Assembly: GCF_000614145.1 (NCBI RefSeq)
Contig: NZ_BAKK01000020.1
Location: forward strand, 1 to 64,000
Reading direction: 5' to 3'
Length of the DNA: 64,000 nt
From: Bacteroides faecichinchillae JCM 17102
Lineage (GTDB): Bacteria; Bacteroidota; Bacteroidia; Bacteroidales; Bacteroidaceae
Below the pieces are notes generated by a model that did not search any database, was not told the origin of the DNA, and worked only from the letters and a program-made list of their open reading frames with translations. Below, one piece after another: positions 26,977-33,725 of this stretch (position 1 is the first letter of the stretch; each line of letters opens with the position of its first letter). Made by a program: the position numbers and the translations under genes.

Positions 26977-27013
26977 AACGCCCGCACTGGTTAGCAAACT
27001 ATATACGGGCGTT
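26977..27013 (-). terminator. Terminator of the Fic-XRE operon
   Basis: AACGCCCG (26977-26984) pairs with CGGGCGTT (27006-27013). On the minus strand the stem is followed by a T run (TTTTATA). It lies 79 bases after the fic stop codon. Confidence 0.7.
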
Positions 27014-27092
27014 CTATTTTATCAAATCCTTATATGTCCTTATTCAGGCTCATAACCTTCGTAATAGTAAGATTGTGTAATACCCTTAAATA

Positions 27093-27596
27093 TCACCTCT
27101 CTATCATCACTCTATCGGTTAAGCCTTGTTGTAGCAAAGTACGTAGCTCTAAGTCATTGATAGGGCTTCTTTCCATTGCTTGTAGATATAAGTGTTTATC
27201 TATATTTTGCCAATCAACAACCTTTGATAGGTTTTTCCTTAATATCATATCCAGCCAAATACGCATAGTACGGCCGTTCCCTTCCATAAACGGGTGGGCG
27301 ATGTTCATCTCCACATATTTAGCAATGATTTCCTCAAATGTCGTTTCCGGCATTTTCTCTATTACTGGGATCATCACATCAAGATACATGCAGTTGGCAA
27401 AACGAAAGTTTCCCTTTGCTATATTCAAAGTACGTATCTTTCCGGCAAAGTCATACAATCCCTCAAACAGATAGCGGTGTATGTCACACAATCCTTTTAC
27501 GGTTCCTATCTCGATACGGTCTATATCTCCAGTCTCAAACAAAGCATGAGCTTTTACAAGGCTCAACTTATCTATTTCATTTGTATTCATACTCAT
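27093..27596 (-). CDS. fic: Fic-family protein
   Basis: A 167-residue protein containing the Fic active-site motif [12 protein letters not shown], which matches HxFx(D/E)GNGRxxR with no missing residue. The flap-like region [27 protein letters not shown] precedes it. Fic enzymes usually transfer AMP (or other nucleotide parts) to hydroxyl groups of target proteins. I do not see the inhibitory (S/T)xxxE(G/N) helix in this gene. The start is 12 bases after the XRE gene, so the two form an operon resembling a toxin-antitoxin pair with an HTH antitoxin. Confidence 0.88.
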   Translation of the reverse strand: MSMNTNEIDKLSLVKAHALFETGDIDRIEIGTVKGLCDIHRYLFEGLYDFAGKIRTLNIAKGNFRFANCMYLDVMIPVIEKMPETTFEEIIAKYVEMNIAHPFMEGNGRTMRIWLDMILRKNLSKVVDWQNIDKHLYLQAMERSPINDLELRTLLQQGLTDRVMIER

Positions 27597-27608
27597 TCAA
27601 CTTTGATA

Positions 27609-27899
27609 TTATAAAACGATTTCCCCGCTTTCTATTCTATTCACCAAATTCCACAAGTCTGATACACTATTGATATTGTAATTGGTATCTCTTATGCGGA
27701 TCACTCCAATAATACCACCGGAAGAAGGGGTAAACAACTCTGGAACATCAACATCTAAAGCTGATGCAATTTTCTCTAATGTTTCAAGGGTTGGATTTCC
27801 ATTGATAGCCCGGCTCAAACTCTCTTGCTTAATTCCCATCTTTTCCGCAAGCTGGCTAACTGTGATACCTTTCTCTTTACATACTTCTTTTATTCTCAT
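27609..27899 (-). CDS. XRE-family HTH regulator, partner of Fic
   Basis: A 96-residue protein. The N-terminal helix-turn-helix (about 1-60) reads MRIKEVCKEKGITVSQLAEKMGIKQESLSRAINGNPTLETLEKIASALDVDVPELF. The C-terminal approximately 35 residues (IRIRDTNYNINSVSDLWNLVNRIES) are a short dimer or partner-binding tail. It is first in the operon with fic, and two copies of a 13-bp repeat flank its promoter, which suggests autoregulation. Confidence 0.88.
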   Translation of the reverse strand: MRIKEVCKEKGITVSQLAEKMGIKQESLSRAINGNPTLETLEKIASALDVDVPELFTPSSGGIIGVIRIRDTNYNINSVSDLWNLVNRIESGEIVL

Positions 27900-27913
27900 A
27901 ATAATGACGCTTT

Positions 27914-27972
27914 AAGTTATAATTCAATTTATGTGCAAATATAGGAATAAATAACGCAAAAGTTATAATTCA
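27914..27972 (-). promoter_or_regulatory. Promoter and repeat operator of the XRE-Fic operon
   Basis: AAGTTATAATTCA occurs at 27914-27926 and again at 27960-27972, on either side of the minus-strand -7 element TATATTTG (27943-27936). A related AAGTTATAA lies at 28067-28075, just before the divergent gene, so one regulator could control both directions. Confidence 0.55.
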
Positions 27973-28038
27973 TAGTTAAATATAGTTTAAAATATCATTA
28001 ATATTCATCTTAATGTTTCGTTTTATGATATTAAGAGT

Positions 28039-28046
28039 TATATTTG
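28039..28046 (+). promoter_or_regulatory. -7 element for the divergent rightward operon
   Basis: TATATTTG matches TAnnTTTG. A TTTC about 19 bases upstream may serve as -33. The ATG at 28080 follows 34 bases later. Confidence 0.5.
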
Positions 28047-28079
28047 TAGCATGATAATAACAATAAAAGTTATAAAGAT

Positions 28080-28472
28080 ATGAAACGTTACGATTTAAGC
28101 AAGATAATGAGAAGAGCACACCAGTTATTTACTAACGCTCGTGCAAAGTACCCAACATTCTCTGATGCACTCCGCAAATCTTGGAGTATGGCAAAGTTTG
28201 ATATTAAGATAGCAGAGCAACGTCAAGTGATCGAAGAAGAAACTAAAGTACGTGAAGCAAAGGAACGTGAAGACAGAGAACAGGCAGCAATAAAATCGGT
28301 TCTCTTTCATGCACAACTTGAAATGGACCGGATCAAACGTGAAGCTGAGGCTAAAGCGGAACGTATGAAAGCTGAGATAGCAGCACGCAAAGAAGGTATT
28401 ACCTATAGCGAATATCAAAACCGCATTAGTCGCTCAATGGGATATGGTTGCGGAGCTTATTGCGGTGATTAA
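28080..28472 (+). CDS. Coiled-coil mobile-element protein of unknown function
   Basis: A 130-residue soluble protein. The N-terminus MKRYDLSKIMRRAHQLFTNARAKYPTFSDALRKSWSMAKF is a recurrent segment of small Bacteroides element proteins. Residues 45-110 are a charged coiled coil rich in Glu, Lys and Arg. The C-terminus YGCGAYCGD may bind metal or be flexible. Function is unknown. It leads a short rightward operon with the S24-like gene 36 bases downstream. Confidence 0.65.
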   Translation: MKRYDLSKIMRRAHQLFTNARAKYPTFSDALRKSWSMAKFDIKIAEQRQVIEEETKVREAKEREDREQAAIKSVLFHAQLEMDRIKREAEAKAERMKAEIAARKEGITYSEYQNRISRSMGYGCGAYCGD

Positions 28473-28508
28473 AACGAAATTATAAAGCATATAACAAATA
28501 ATATAAAA

Positions 28509-28847
28509 ATGGAAACAGAACCAAAAGTAATCGCTTTCAAGATAGAAGGTGATAGTATGGACAATGGAAGTTACGAAAGCCTTCCCAAAGGATGTTATGT
28601 ATTAGTAGAGGCTTATAGTATTGACAACTTTAAGAGTAGTATAACAAGTAGACCGGATGATTTTTGGGTAATTAAGACAAAAGACGGCTACCTAGTTAAA
28701 CAAGTCACTGATTACATAGAAGGAGTTGCGATAAAATGCCATAGCCTCAACACGAAATATCAAGATTTCATTATCAAGTTAGAGGATATAATCAGTGTTT
28801 ATCTAGTAACAGCAAGACAAAGTAAGGCTATACGTTACAAGAATTAA
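28509..28847 (+). CDS. Stand-alone S24/LexA-like peptidase domain
   Basis: A 112-residue protein consisting of the C-terminal-type domain of LexA/CI proteins. The Ser is in FKIEGDSMDNGSYESLPKG, followed by the strand YVLVEAYSI, and the Lys candidate is in VIKTKDGYLVKQV. No DNA-binding domain is present, so it cannot be a repressor on its own. Possible roles are as a UmuD-like accessory protein or a co-regulator of a repressor. It shares an operon with the coiled-coil gene. Confidence 0.7.
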   Translation: METEPKVIAFKIEGDSMDNGSYESLPKGCYVLVEAYSIDNFKSSITSRPDDFWVIKTKDGYLVKQVTDYIEGVAIKCHSLNTKYQDFIIKLEDIISVYLVTARQSKAIRYKN

Positions 28848-29002
28848 TAATACACTTGAAAAGTCTATAACGTGCGTATGAAGATAACCGACTTATTCAC
28901 TAAAAAAGTCTTATCTCATGCGCATGTGTGTAATGAATAGGCAATTTCATAATATTGATATTAGACCAAACAGCAATTACAGGATTTATTTAAAATACTA
29001 TT

Positions 29003-29344
29003 ATGAACATACACCAAACATCACCCCGAATAGATTGCATCCATTTTGCAAAATGCAGAAAACGTTCTATTGCTTATTGTCGTAGATATGGTCCAATTGA
29101 ATGTGTTTCGTGTGATCTAGTAAAGCGAAAGCCCAAGAACCGGGTAATAGTCAATGGCGTAGAAAGAAAACTATGTACGCATTGTGGAAAGCTGCTACCA
29201 CTACATAGATTCTATGATCGAACAATATACCGGAATGGTAAAACATATCATTTAAAAACTTCTTGGTGTCGCTTATGTATGTCAAGAACTCAATGTGAAA
29301 GGACCGCTAAAAAGAAAGGCATATTTCCCAGTAAAATTCCCTAA
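29003..29344 (+). CDS. Cys-rich zinc-finger-like protein
   Basis: A 113-residue basic protein with two Cys clusters: CIHFAKCRKRSIAYC..CVSCDL near the N-terminus, and LCTHCGKLLPLHRFYDR followed by TSWCRLCMSRTQC. The pattern C-x2-C..C-x2-C suggests a zinc-ribbon of the kind found in HNH-type or DNA-binding element proteins, but no HNH motif is complete. It is the last gene before the right end of the element. Confidence 0.6.
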   Translation: MNIHQTSPRIDCIHFAKCRKRSIAYCRRYGPIECVSCDLVKRKPKNRVIVNGVERKLCTHCGKLLPLHRFYDRTIYRNGKTYHLKTSWCRLCMSRTQCERTAKKKGIFPSKIP

Positions 29345-29415
29345 GGAGAAAATAAAAGTGGTAAGGTTTTGGTAAGGGGAAATTCAGGAATTACAGCTTA
29401 ATAATATATCAAAAA

Positions 29416-29445
29416 AAAGAGGGAATCGCTTACGGACCCCTCTTT
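29416..29445. terminator. Bidirectional terminator at the right end of the element
   Basis: AAAGAGGG (29416-29423) pairs with CCCTCTTT (29438-29445), with an A run before and T residues in the stem's end. Confidence 0.65.
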
Positions 29446-29555
29446 ATGGATTTAAAAGCTAATTCAGACACCTCCGAAAGCATTTAGTGCAAAGATAAAA
29501 AAACAGAGGCAAATTGTTATGGAATCCTCTAGTTTTATTTTTTTTCTTTTGTTTT

Positions 29556-29574
29556 GCGGAACAATAACGGAACA
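29556..29574. repeat. Probable integrase arm-type site, right end
   Basis: GCGGAACAATAACGGAACA differs in one base from 17581-17599 near the left end and lies 35 bases inside attR. Confidence 0.6.
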
Positions 29575-29577
29575 AAA

Positions 29578-29606
29578 AAGGCTTAACTTGCTGAAAGTCA
29601 AGCCTT
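29578..29606 (-). terminator. Terminator for tRNA-Pro supplied by the element
   Basis: AAGGCTTAACTT (29578-29589) pairs with AAGTCAAGCCTT (29595-29606) with one mismatch. Read on the minus strand, after the tRNA, the stem is followed by TTTTTTG. It replaces the chromosomal terminator now left at 17401-17430. Confidence 0.65.
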
Positions 29607-29609
29607 GCG

Positions 29610-29627
29610 TGTCGGAATGAGGCGACT
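29610..29627. repeat. attR: right 18-bp repeat within tRNA-Pro
   Basis: TGTCGGAATGAGGCGACT is identical to 17436-17453 and forms the 3' end of the tRNA-Pro gene. Confidence 0.85.
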
Positions 29628-29684
29628 CGAACGCCCGACCCCTACGTCCCGAACGTAGTGCGCTACCAACTGCGCTACATTCCG
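29612..29684 (-). tRNA. tRNA-Pro (anticodon CGG)
   Basis: 73 bases, read on the minus strand. The acceptor stem is CGGAATG with CATTCCG and discriminator A. The anticodon stem CTACG/CGTAG carries the loop TTCGGGA with anticodon CGG. The T arm GGGCG-TTCGAGT-CGCCT is complete. CCA is not encoded. The 3' part is supplied by the right att repeat, so the gene remains intact after integration. Confidence 0.95.
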
Positions 29685-29694
29685 CTCACAAAAG

Positions 29695-29767
29695 TGGTGC
29701 CACCAGGAATCGAACCGGGGACACAAGGATTTTCAGTCCTTTGCTCTACCAACTGAGCTATGGCACC
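29695..29767 (-). tRNA. tRNA-Phe (anticodon GAA)
   Basis: 73 bases, read on the minus strand. The acceptor is GGTGCCA with TGGCACC plus A, and the anticodon loop CTGAAAA gives GAA. The T arm is CCCGG-TTCGATT-CCTGG-like. CCA is not encoded. It is 10 bases upstream of tRNA-Pro in the same transcript. Confidence 0.95.
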
Positions 29768-29784
29768 TTTCTCGTTTGCGGGTG

Positions 29785-29792
29785 CAAAGATA
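29785..29792 (-). promoter_or_regulatory. -7 element of the tRNA-Phe/Pro transcript
   Basis: The minus strand reads TATCTTTG, 17 bases before the tRNA-Phe 5' end. Confidence 0.6.
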
Positions 29793-29920
29793 AGTATATT
29801 TTTTAATACCACAATGACTTAAATGGAAAAAATATCCAAATTCAAGTAAAAGAAGATATGCGGTGAAGAAGAGATACGTAGATATTGTAAATGGAAAAAA
29901 GGAGATTGAAATACATAAAA

Positions 29921-29959
29921 TAATCCCATAATAGAATCTATGACTCCATCATGGGATTA
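29921..29959 (-). terminator. Terminator of gadC
   Basis: TAATCCCAT (29921-29929) pairs perfectly with ATGGGATTA (29951-29959). A T-rich segment (ATTTTATG) follows on the minus strand. It lies 34 bases after the gadC stop codon. Confidence 0.6.
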
Positions 29960-29992
29960 AAAGTTTATGAATTATTTATGATTGGTATCCAG

Positions 29993-31660
29993 CTAAGACG
30001 TTGGATTTTTATCCTTGTCATCGACAGAACCGTATGAAGCATTTGAACTTGACGGTGAAGGATTGCTTGATGAAGCGGAACCTCCACCTGTCAGAACTGA
30101 TGTGCTTGTTTTTGTGCTATTACTAACAGATGCACTATTGCTTGCAGATGCAGTAACTGAAGAAGTAGTTGTGGCGGTTGCACTGACATTAGTAGTAGCT
30201 GTTTGTGCCTGTGCTTCCCAATGGAATGGTTCGAATTCTGAGTTCGGGTCAGTCCATGATGGCTTTCTTGAAGAATAAATGATGAATGGAGCCACTACTA
30301 CAATTAAAGCACCGATAATCAATACGGAGAACCAAACTGTATTGCTACCTGTAGAAATCTGGCTTGGCGGAATGAAACTTAATATGAAAGCAAGCAAAGA
30401 TCCACAGAATCCAAGTCCACCGATAAACCACATCAGGCTATTGCCATTCTTTCCGATACGGAATGGACGGTTGGCTTTCTTCATGTTGTAGCGGAGGTAG
30501 ATAGCACCTGAGAACATGAGCAAGTACATGATGAGGTAGAGAATAACTGTCAATTGTGATAGAATTTGGTAGAAGCTTTGCACAGAAGGCATTACAACGA
30601 ACAGAAGACTCAACAGAGTAACAGCACCACCTTGTATAAACAGGATATTTTTCTGAACACCCAGTTTGTTTGTTTTCTGGAAGAACGGAGGCATGTAACC
30701 GGCTTTACCTACGGCAAAGATACCTTTTGACGGACCAGCTACCCACGTTAATACACCTGCTAACACACCAAATGCAAGAGCAATGGCAATAATCGGTGAC
30801 AACCAAGAAGAGTGGATGTATTGGAAATAGTTATCGAAACCAACGAGCAAACTTTGTGTCAGGTTGATGTCTTTAGCCGGAATGATGATACCCAATGCAA
30901 ATGTTCCTAGTACGAAGATGATAACTGTGATTAGTGCACCGATAAATACCGCTTTCGGATAGTTCTTCGCTGGGTTTTCTATGTCTTTCACGTGAATACC
31001 TCCCATTTCCATACCAGCATAAAAGAGGAAGATACTAGCCGCGAGCACAACGTTGTCGAAGTTCGTGAAGTCGGGGAAGAAACTACTATGGAAGTCCAGG
31101 TTGGAGTGTCCGCCTGTTGCTAGATAGATAATACCCAGTATAATCAGCAGTGCTGCCGGAATAATAGTGCCGACCATACCGCCTATTTTGGCCACTTTAC
31201 CTACCCATCCCATACCTTTTAGAGAGATGAATGTGGCAAGCCAATAGATAATGAGCACAACAGCTAATGTATAGAACTTGTTGCTGGCCAATGCCATATC
31301 GTGAGTATCATTCATGCCGATGAAAGCGATAGATACAGCGCCGAATGTCAAAACGGTCGGATACCAAATGGTACTTTCAATCCATTGCAACCAGATGGCA
31401 AGAAATCCGATTCTTTTTCCGTAAGCTTCGCCTACCCATCGGAATACACCACCTTGTTTATCCTGAAACATAGCTGCTAGCTCGGCTGCTACGAGTGATG
31501 TTGGAATCAGGAAGACAATTGCTGCAAAAAGATAATAAAAAGCCGAGCTCATTCCATAGACGGCTTCGGCTGGCAGTCCGCGTAGGGATACAACTGCCGT
31601 AACGTTCATGATAGCTAGGGTAAACACACCTAGCTTCACTGCATTTTTAATATTCGCCAT
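29993..31660 (-). CDS. gadC: Glutamate/GABA antiporter of the APC family
   Basis: A 555-residue inner-membrane protein with about 12 hydrophobic helices. The N-terminus LGVFTLAIMNVTAVVSLRGLPAEAVYG is typical of GadC. The segment FLFYAGMEMGGIHVKDIENPAKNYPKA lies in the sixth helix and next loop. It exchanges external glutamate for internal GABA and so completes proton use by glutamate decarboxylase. The C-terminal approximately 60 residues are a Ser/Thr/Ala-rich low-complexity tail (SNSTKTSTSVLTGGGS), longer than usual and possibly a pH-sensitive plug as in the enterobacterial protein. gadB and glsA lie about 1 kb upstream on the same strand, with a channel-like gene between on the other strand. 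Confidence 0.88.
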   Translation of the reverse strand: MANIKNAVKLGVFTLAIMNVTAVVSLRGLPAEAVYGMSSAFYYLFAAIVFLIPTSLVAAELAAMFQDKQGGVFRWVGEAYGKRIGFLAIWLQWIESTIWYPTVLTFGAVSIAFIGMNDTHDMALASNKFYTLAVVLIIYWLATFISLKGMGWVGKVAKIGGMVGTIIPAALLIILGIIYLATGGHSNLDFHSSFFPDFTNFDNVVLAASIFLFYAGMEMGGIHVKDIENPAKNYPKAVFIGALITVIIFVLGTFALGIIIPAKDINLTQSLLVGFDNYFQYIHSSWLSPIIAIALAFGVLAGVLTWVAGPSKGIFAVGKAGYMPPFFQKTNKLGVQKNILFIQGGAVTLLSLLFVVMPSVQSFYQILSQLTVILYLIMYLLMFSGAIYLRYNMKKANRPFRIGKNGNSLMWFIGGLGFCGSLLAFILSFIPPSQISTGSNTVWFSVLIIGALIVVVAPFIIYSSRKPSWTDPNSEFEPFHWEAQAQTATTNVSATATTTSSVTASASNSASVSNSTKTSTSVLTGGGSASSSNPSPSSSNASYGSVDDKDKNPTS

Positions 31661-31788
31661 AAGTTAAGGTTTTAAGTGAAAAATATTTTAAAGTCAGTGA
31701 TTATAACAAGATTCTTTGGGAGATGTTTGCAAATAATAGTTCAAAGTTGGTTAATTAACAAATGTATACTGACGGAACATTCGTTGCT

Positions 31789-31796
31789 TATTTTTG
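31789..31796 (+). promoter_or_regulatory. -7 element for the channel-like gene
   Basis: TATTTTTG matches TAnnTTTG, 45 bases before the ATG at 31841. Confidence 0.5.
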
Positions 31797-31840
31797 TTTC
31801 TGTACATAATAATATTAGAAACTTTTTAAAATAAACAATT

Positions 31841-32584
31841 ATGAAATCCGCTCTTTCTGATTTTGTATGGGAGAAAAAGGGTATTTATGGCATTCTTCAT
31901 GTAGTCATTTTGTTGATGTCTCTTTTTCTGGTCATAAGCATTTCGATTGATACTTTCAAAGGCATTCCTTTCTATACACAGACTTCGTATATGAAGGTTC
32001 AGCTATGGATATGTATCTGGTTCTTGTTCGATTTTGTGTTGGAATTCTTTTTGGCACAGCATAAATGGCGTTACCTGCGCTCACATTTTATTTTCTTGTT
32101 GGTGGCAATACCATATCAGAATATTATAGCATATTATGGTTGGACATTCTCACCAGAGATAACTTATATGTTACGCTTTATTCCTTTGTTAAGAGGAGGA
32201 TATGCATTGGCTATTGTGGTAGGCTGGCTCACTCATAATAGGGCTTCCAGTCTTTTTGTATCTTATCTGACAATGTTGTTGGCAACTGTTTATTTTTCTA
32301 GTTTAGCATTCTTTGTACTTGAGCATAAAGTGAATTCTTTGGTTGTGGGATATGGTGATGCTTTATGGTGGGCATTTATGGATGTTACTACGGTCGGTTC
32401 GAATATCATTGCGGTGACTGTTACAGGGCGTGTGTTGTCAGTTGTATTAGCAGCATTGGGTATGATGATGTTCCCAATTTTTACAGTATATGTGACGAAT
32501 TTGATACAACGTTCTAACGATCAAAAAAACAAGTATTATCAGCAACAAACCACTCAACAAGAACCTGTAGTTCCACAAAGGTAA
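31841..32584 (+). CDS. Potassium-channel-like ion transporter with altered selectivity filter
   Basis: A 247-residue membrane protein resembling the voltage-gated ion-channel superfamily. Helices are visible at about 20-42, 57-78, 82-100, 135-160 and 197-220, with a pore helix at DALWWAFMDVTTVG. In K+ channels the filter is TVGYGD, but here it is TTVGSNI. A VGYGD sequence occurs instead ten residues earlier (LVVGYGDALWW). The C-terminal 30 residues are Gln-rich. The gene lies between gadC and glsA in the acid-resistance cluster, so a role in charge or pH balance is likely. What ion it passes is unknown. Confidence 0.75.
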   Translation: MKSALSDFVWEKKGIYGILHVVILLMSLFLVISISIDTFKGIPFYTQTSYMKVQLWICIWFLFDFVLEFFLAQHKWRYLRSHFIFLLVAIPYQNIIAYYGWTFSPEITYMLRFIPLLRGGYALAIVVGWLTHNRASSLFVSYLTMLLATVYFSSLAFFVLEHKVNSLVVGYGDALWWAFMDVTTVGSNIIAVTVTGRVLSVVLAALGMMMFPIFTVYVTNLIQRSNDQKNKYYQQQTTQQEPVVPQR

Positions 32585-32694
32585 ACGACACCACAAGGAC
32601 AAACATCACAGCAATCACCAACATAGAAAACTGCATTATAGAAGATAATTACGCTCAAAAAACGATATAGAAGCCTTACTTCATATAATAAATT

Positions 32695-32730
32695 AGAGGG
32701 CGTTATCCTTTTTACAGGATAGCGCCCTCT
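32695..32730. terminator. Bidirectional terminator between the channel gene and glsA
   Basis: AGAGGGCG at 32695-32702 with TATCC pairs with GGATA and CGCCCTCT at 32723-32730, making a 13-bp stem with one internal mismatch around a short loop. Confidence 0.75.
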
Positions 32731-32752
32731 CTCACGTTAGAAAAATCGAATT

Positions 32753-33717
32753 TTACTCCCCAACAATGATATGATTATTTCCGAATACGTTCAGACCGAG
32801 TTTGTTCATGATGTACTGAATAGCCAGCTGAGCTTTTACAGAGTTGCCGGATCCGTCCAAAGGAGGAGCAAATGCGGAAATACCAAACTGACCGGGTAAT
32901 ACACCCATAACACCACCGCCTACACCAGTCTTGGCGGGAATACCAGAAGTATACATCCAGTCACCTGTGTGCTCGTAAAAACCTACTGCGGCAATCATTG
33001 CCGTAATTTTAGGAGACAGGCTGGCATCAAATACTTCTTTTTTAGTAACCGGATTCACACCTGCATTAGCAATTGTACCGGCGGCAATAGATAACTGTAA
33101 AGCAGTCACTCCTAAAGAACATTGACGGGTATAGAGTCTAATGACATATCTGGATCATCATAGATACGATTGTAATTCTTCAGCAACCAAGCGATAGAAC
33201 GATTGTTGAAATTAGTATCTGATTCCGATTTATACAATTCGTCAATCAGTTGAGGTGCACTTCCACATAGGTCGGTAATATTTTGCACGATGGCTTCCCA
33301 TTTTTTAGCAGAGTCACCAGTCGGTTTCACCATACTACAAGCAGTGATTGCCCCAGCATTTACCAACGGGGTAGAAGGATGATCATTTTCCAACAAGATA
33401 GCCATGATAGAATTAAAAGGCAATCCGGTTGCATCGGCTCCGATCTTCTCTAGTATTTCTTTTGCACCGTACTGGCGTAGTGCCAGAATTGCAGTATGTA
33501 CTTTGGATACGGATTCAATACCGAAGCGGTAATCAGTATCTCCCACGTGAATGGTTTGTCCGTTAAGCAGACAAACACTAATTCCGAAGAGATCTTTGTT
33601 TACATTAGCCAGATAAGGAATATAGTCGGCATTCTTGCCGCCTGTATTTGTCTTTACCTGGTCGTATGCTTCCTGAACTATTTCTTGTAATTGGGCAAGA
33701 GTTACTTTTTTATTCAT
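32753..33717 (-). CDS. glsA: Glutaminase A (one frameshift)
   Basis: The frames 33717-33112 and 33109-32753 form one glutaminase of about 321 residues. It hydrolyses glutamine to glutamate and ammonia, supplying GadB and raising pH. The first part has LFGISVCLLNGQTIHVGD, FGIESVSKVHTAILAL (the Ser-x-x-Lys motif SVSK), FNSIMAIL and LVNAGAIT. It breaks near 33137: the present frame reads DSIPVNVL and stops, but with one base restored it reads LYTRQCSLGVTALQLSIAAGTIANAGVNPVT, the normal glutaminase sequence. The loss of one base is probably an assembly error. It starts 8 bases after gadB. Confidence 0.85.
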
Positions 33718-33725
33718 AAGGTAAT

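Larger units (their letters stand above)
17436..29627 (+). mobile_element. Integrative element in the 3' end of tRNA-Pro(CGG), about 12.2 kb
   Basis: The ends are an 18-bp direct repeat, TGTCGGAATGAGGCGACT, at 17436-17453 and 29610-29627. The right copy is the 3' part of a complete tRNA-Pro gene and the left copy is an isolated fragment. Inside are an integrase next to the left end, an excisionase-like HTH, a RepA-like ATPase, a primase-like protein, a RusA-like resolvase, a GHKL/STAS-like pair, a Fic/XRE pair and unknown small proteins. Near-identical 19-bp repeats lie close to both ends and are probable integrase arm sites. No relaxase, conjugation, capsid or terminase genes are seen, so transfer probably depends on a helper. 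Confidence 0.88.

Noticed and set aside
30015..30491. Plus-strand open frames opposite gadC
   Set aside because: Shadows of the gadC low-complexity C-terminus and membrane helices; no signals of their own.
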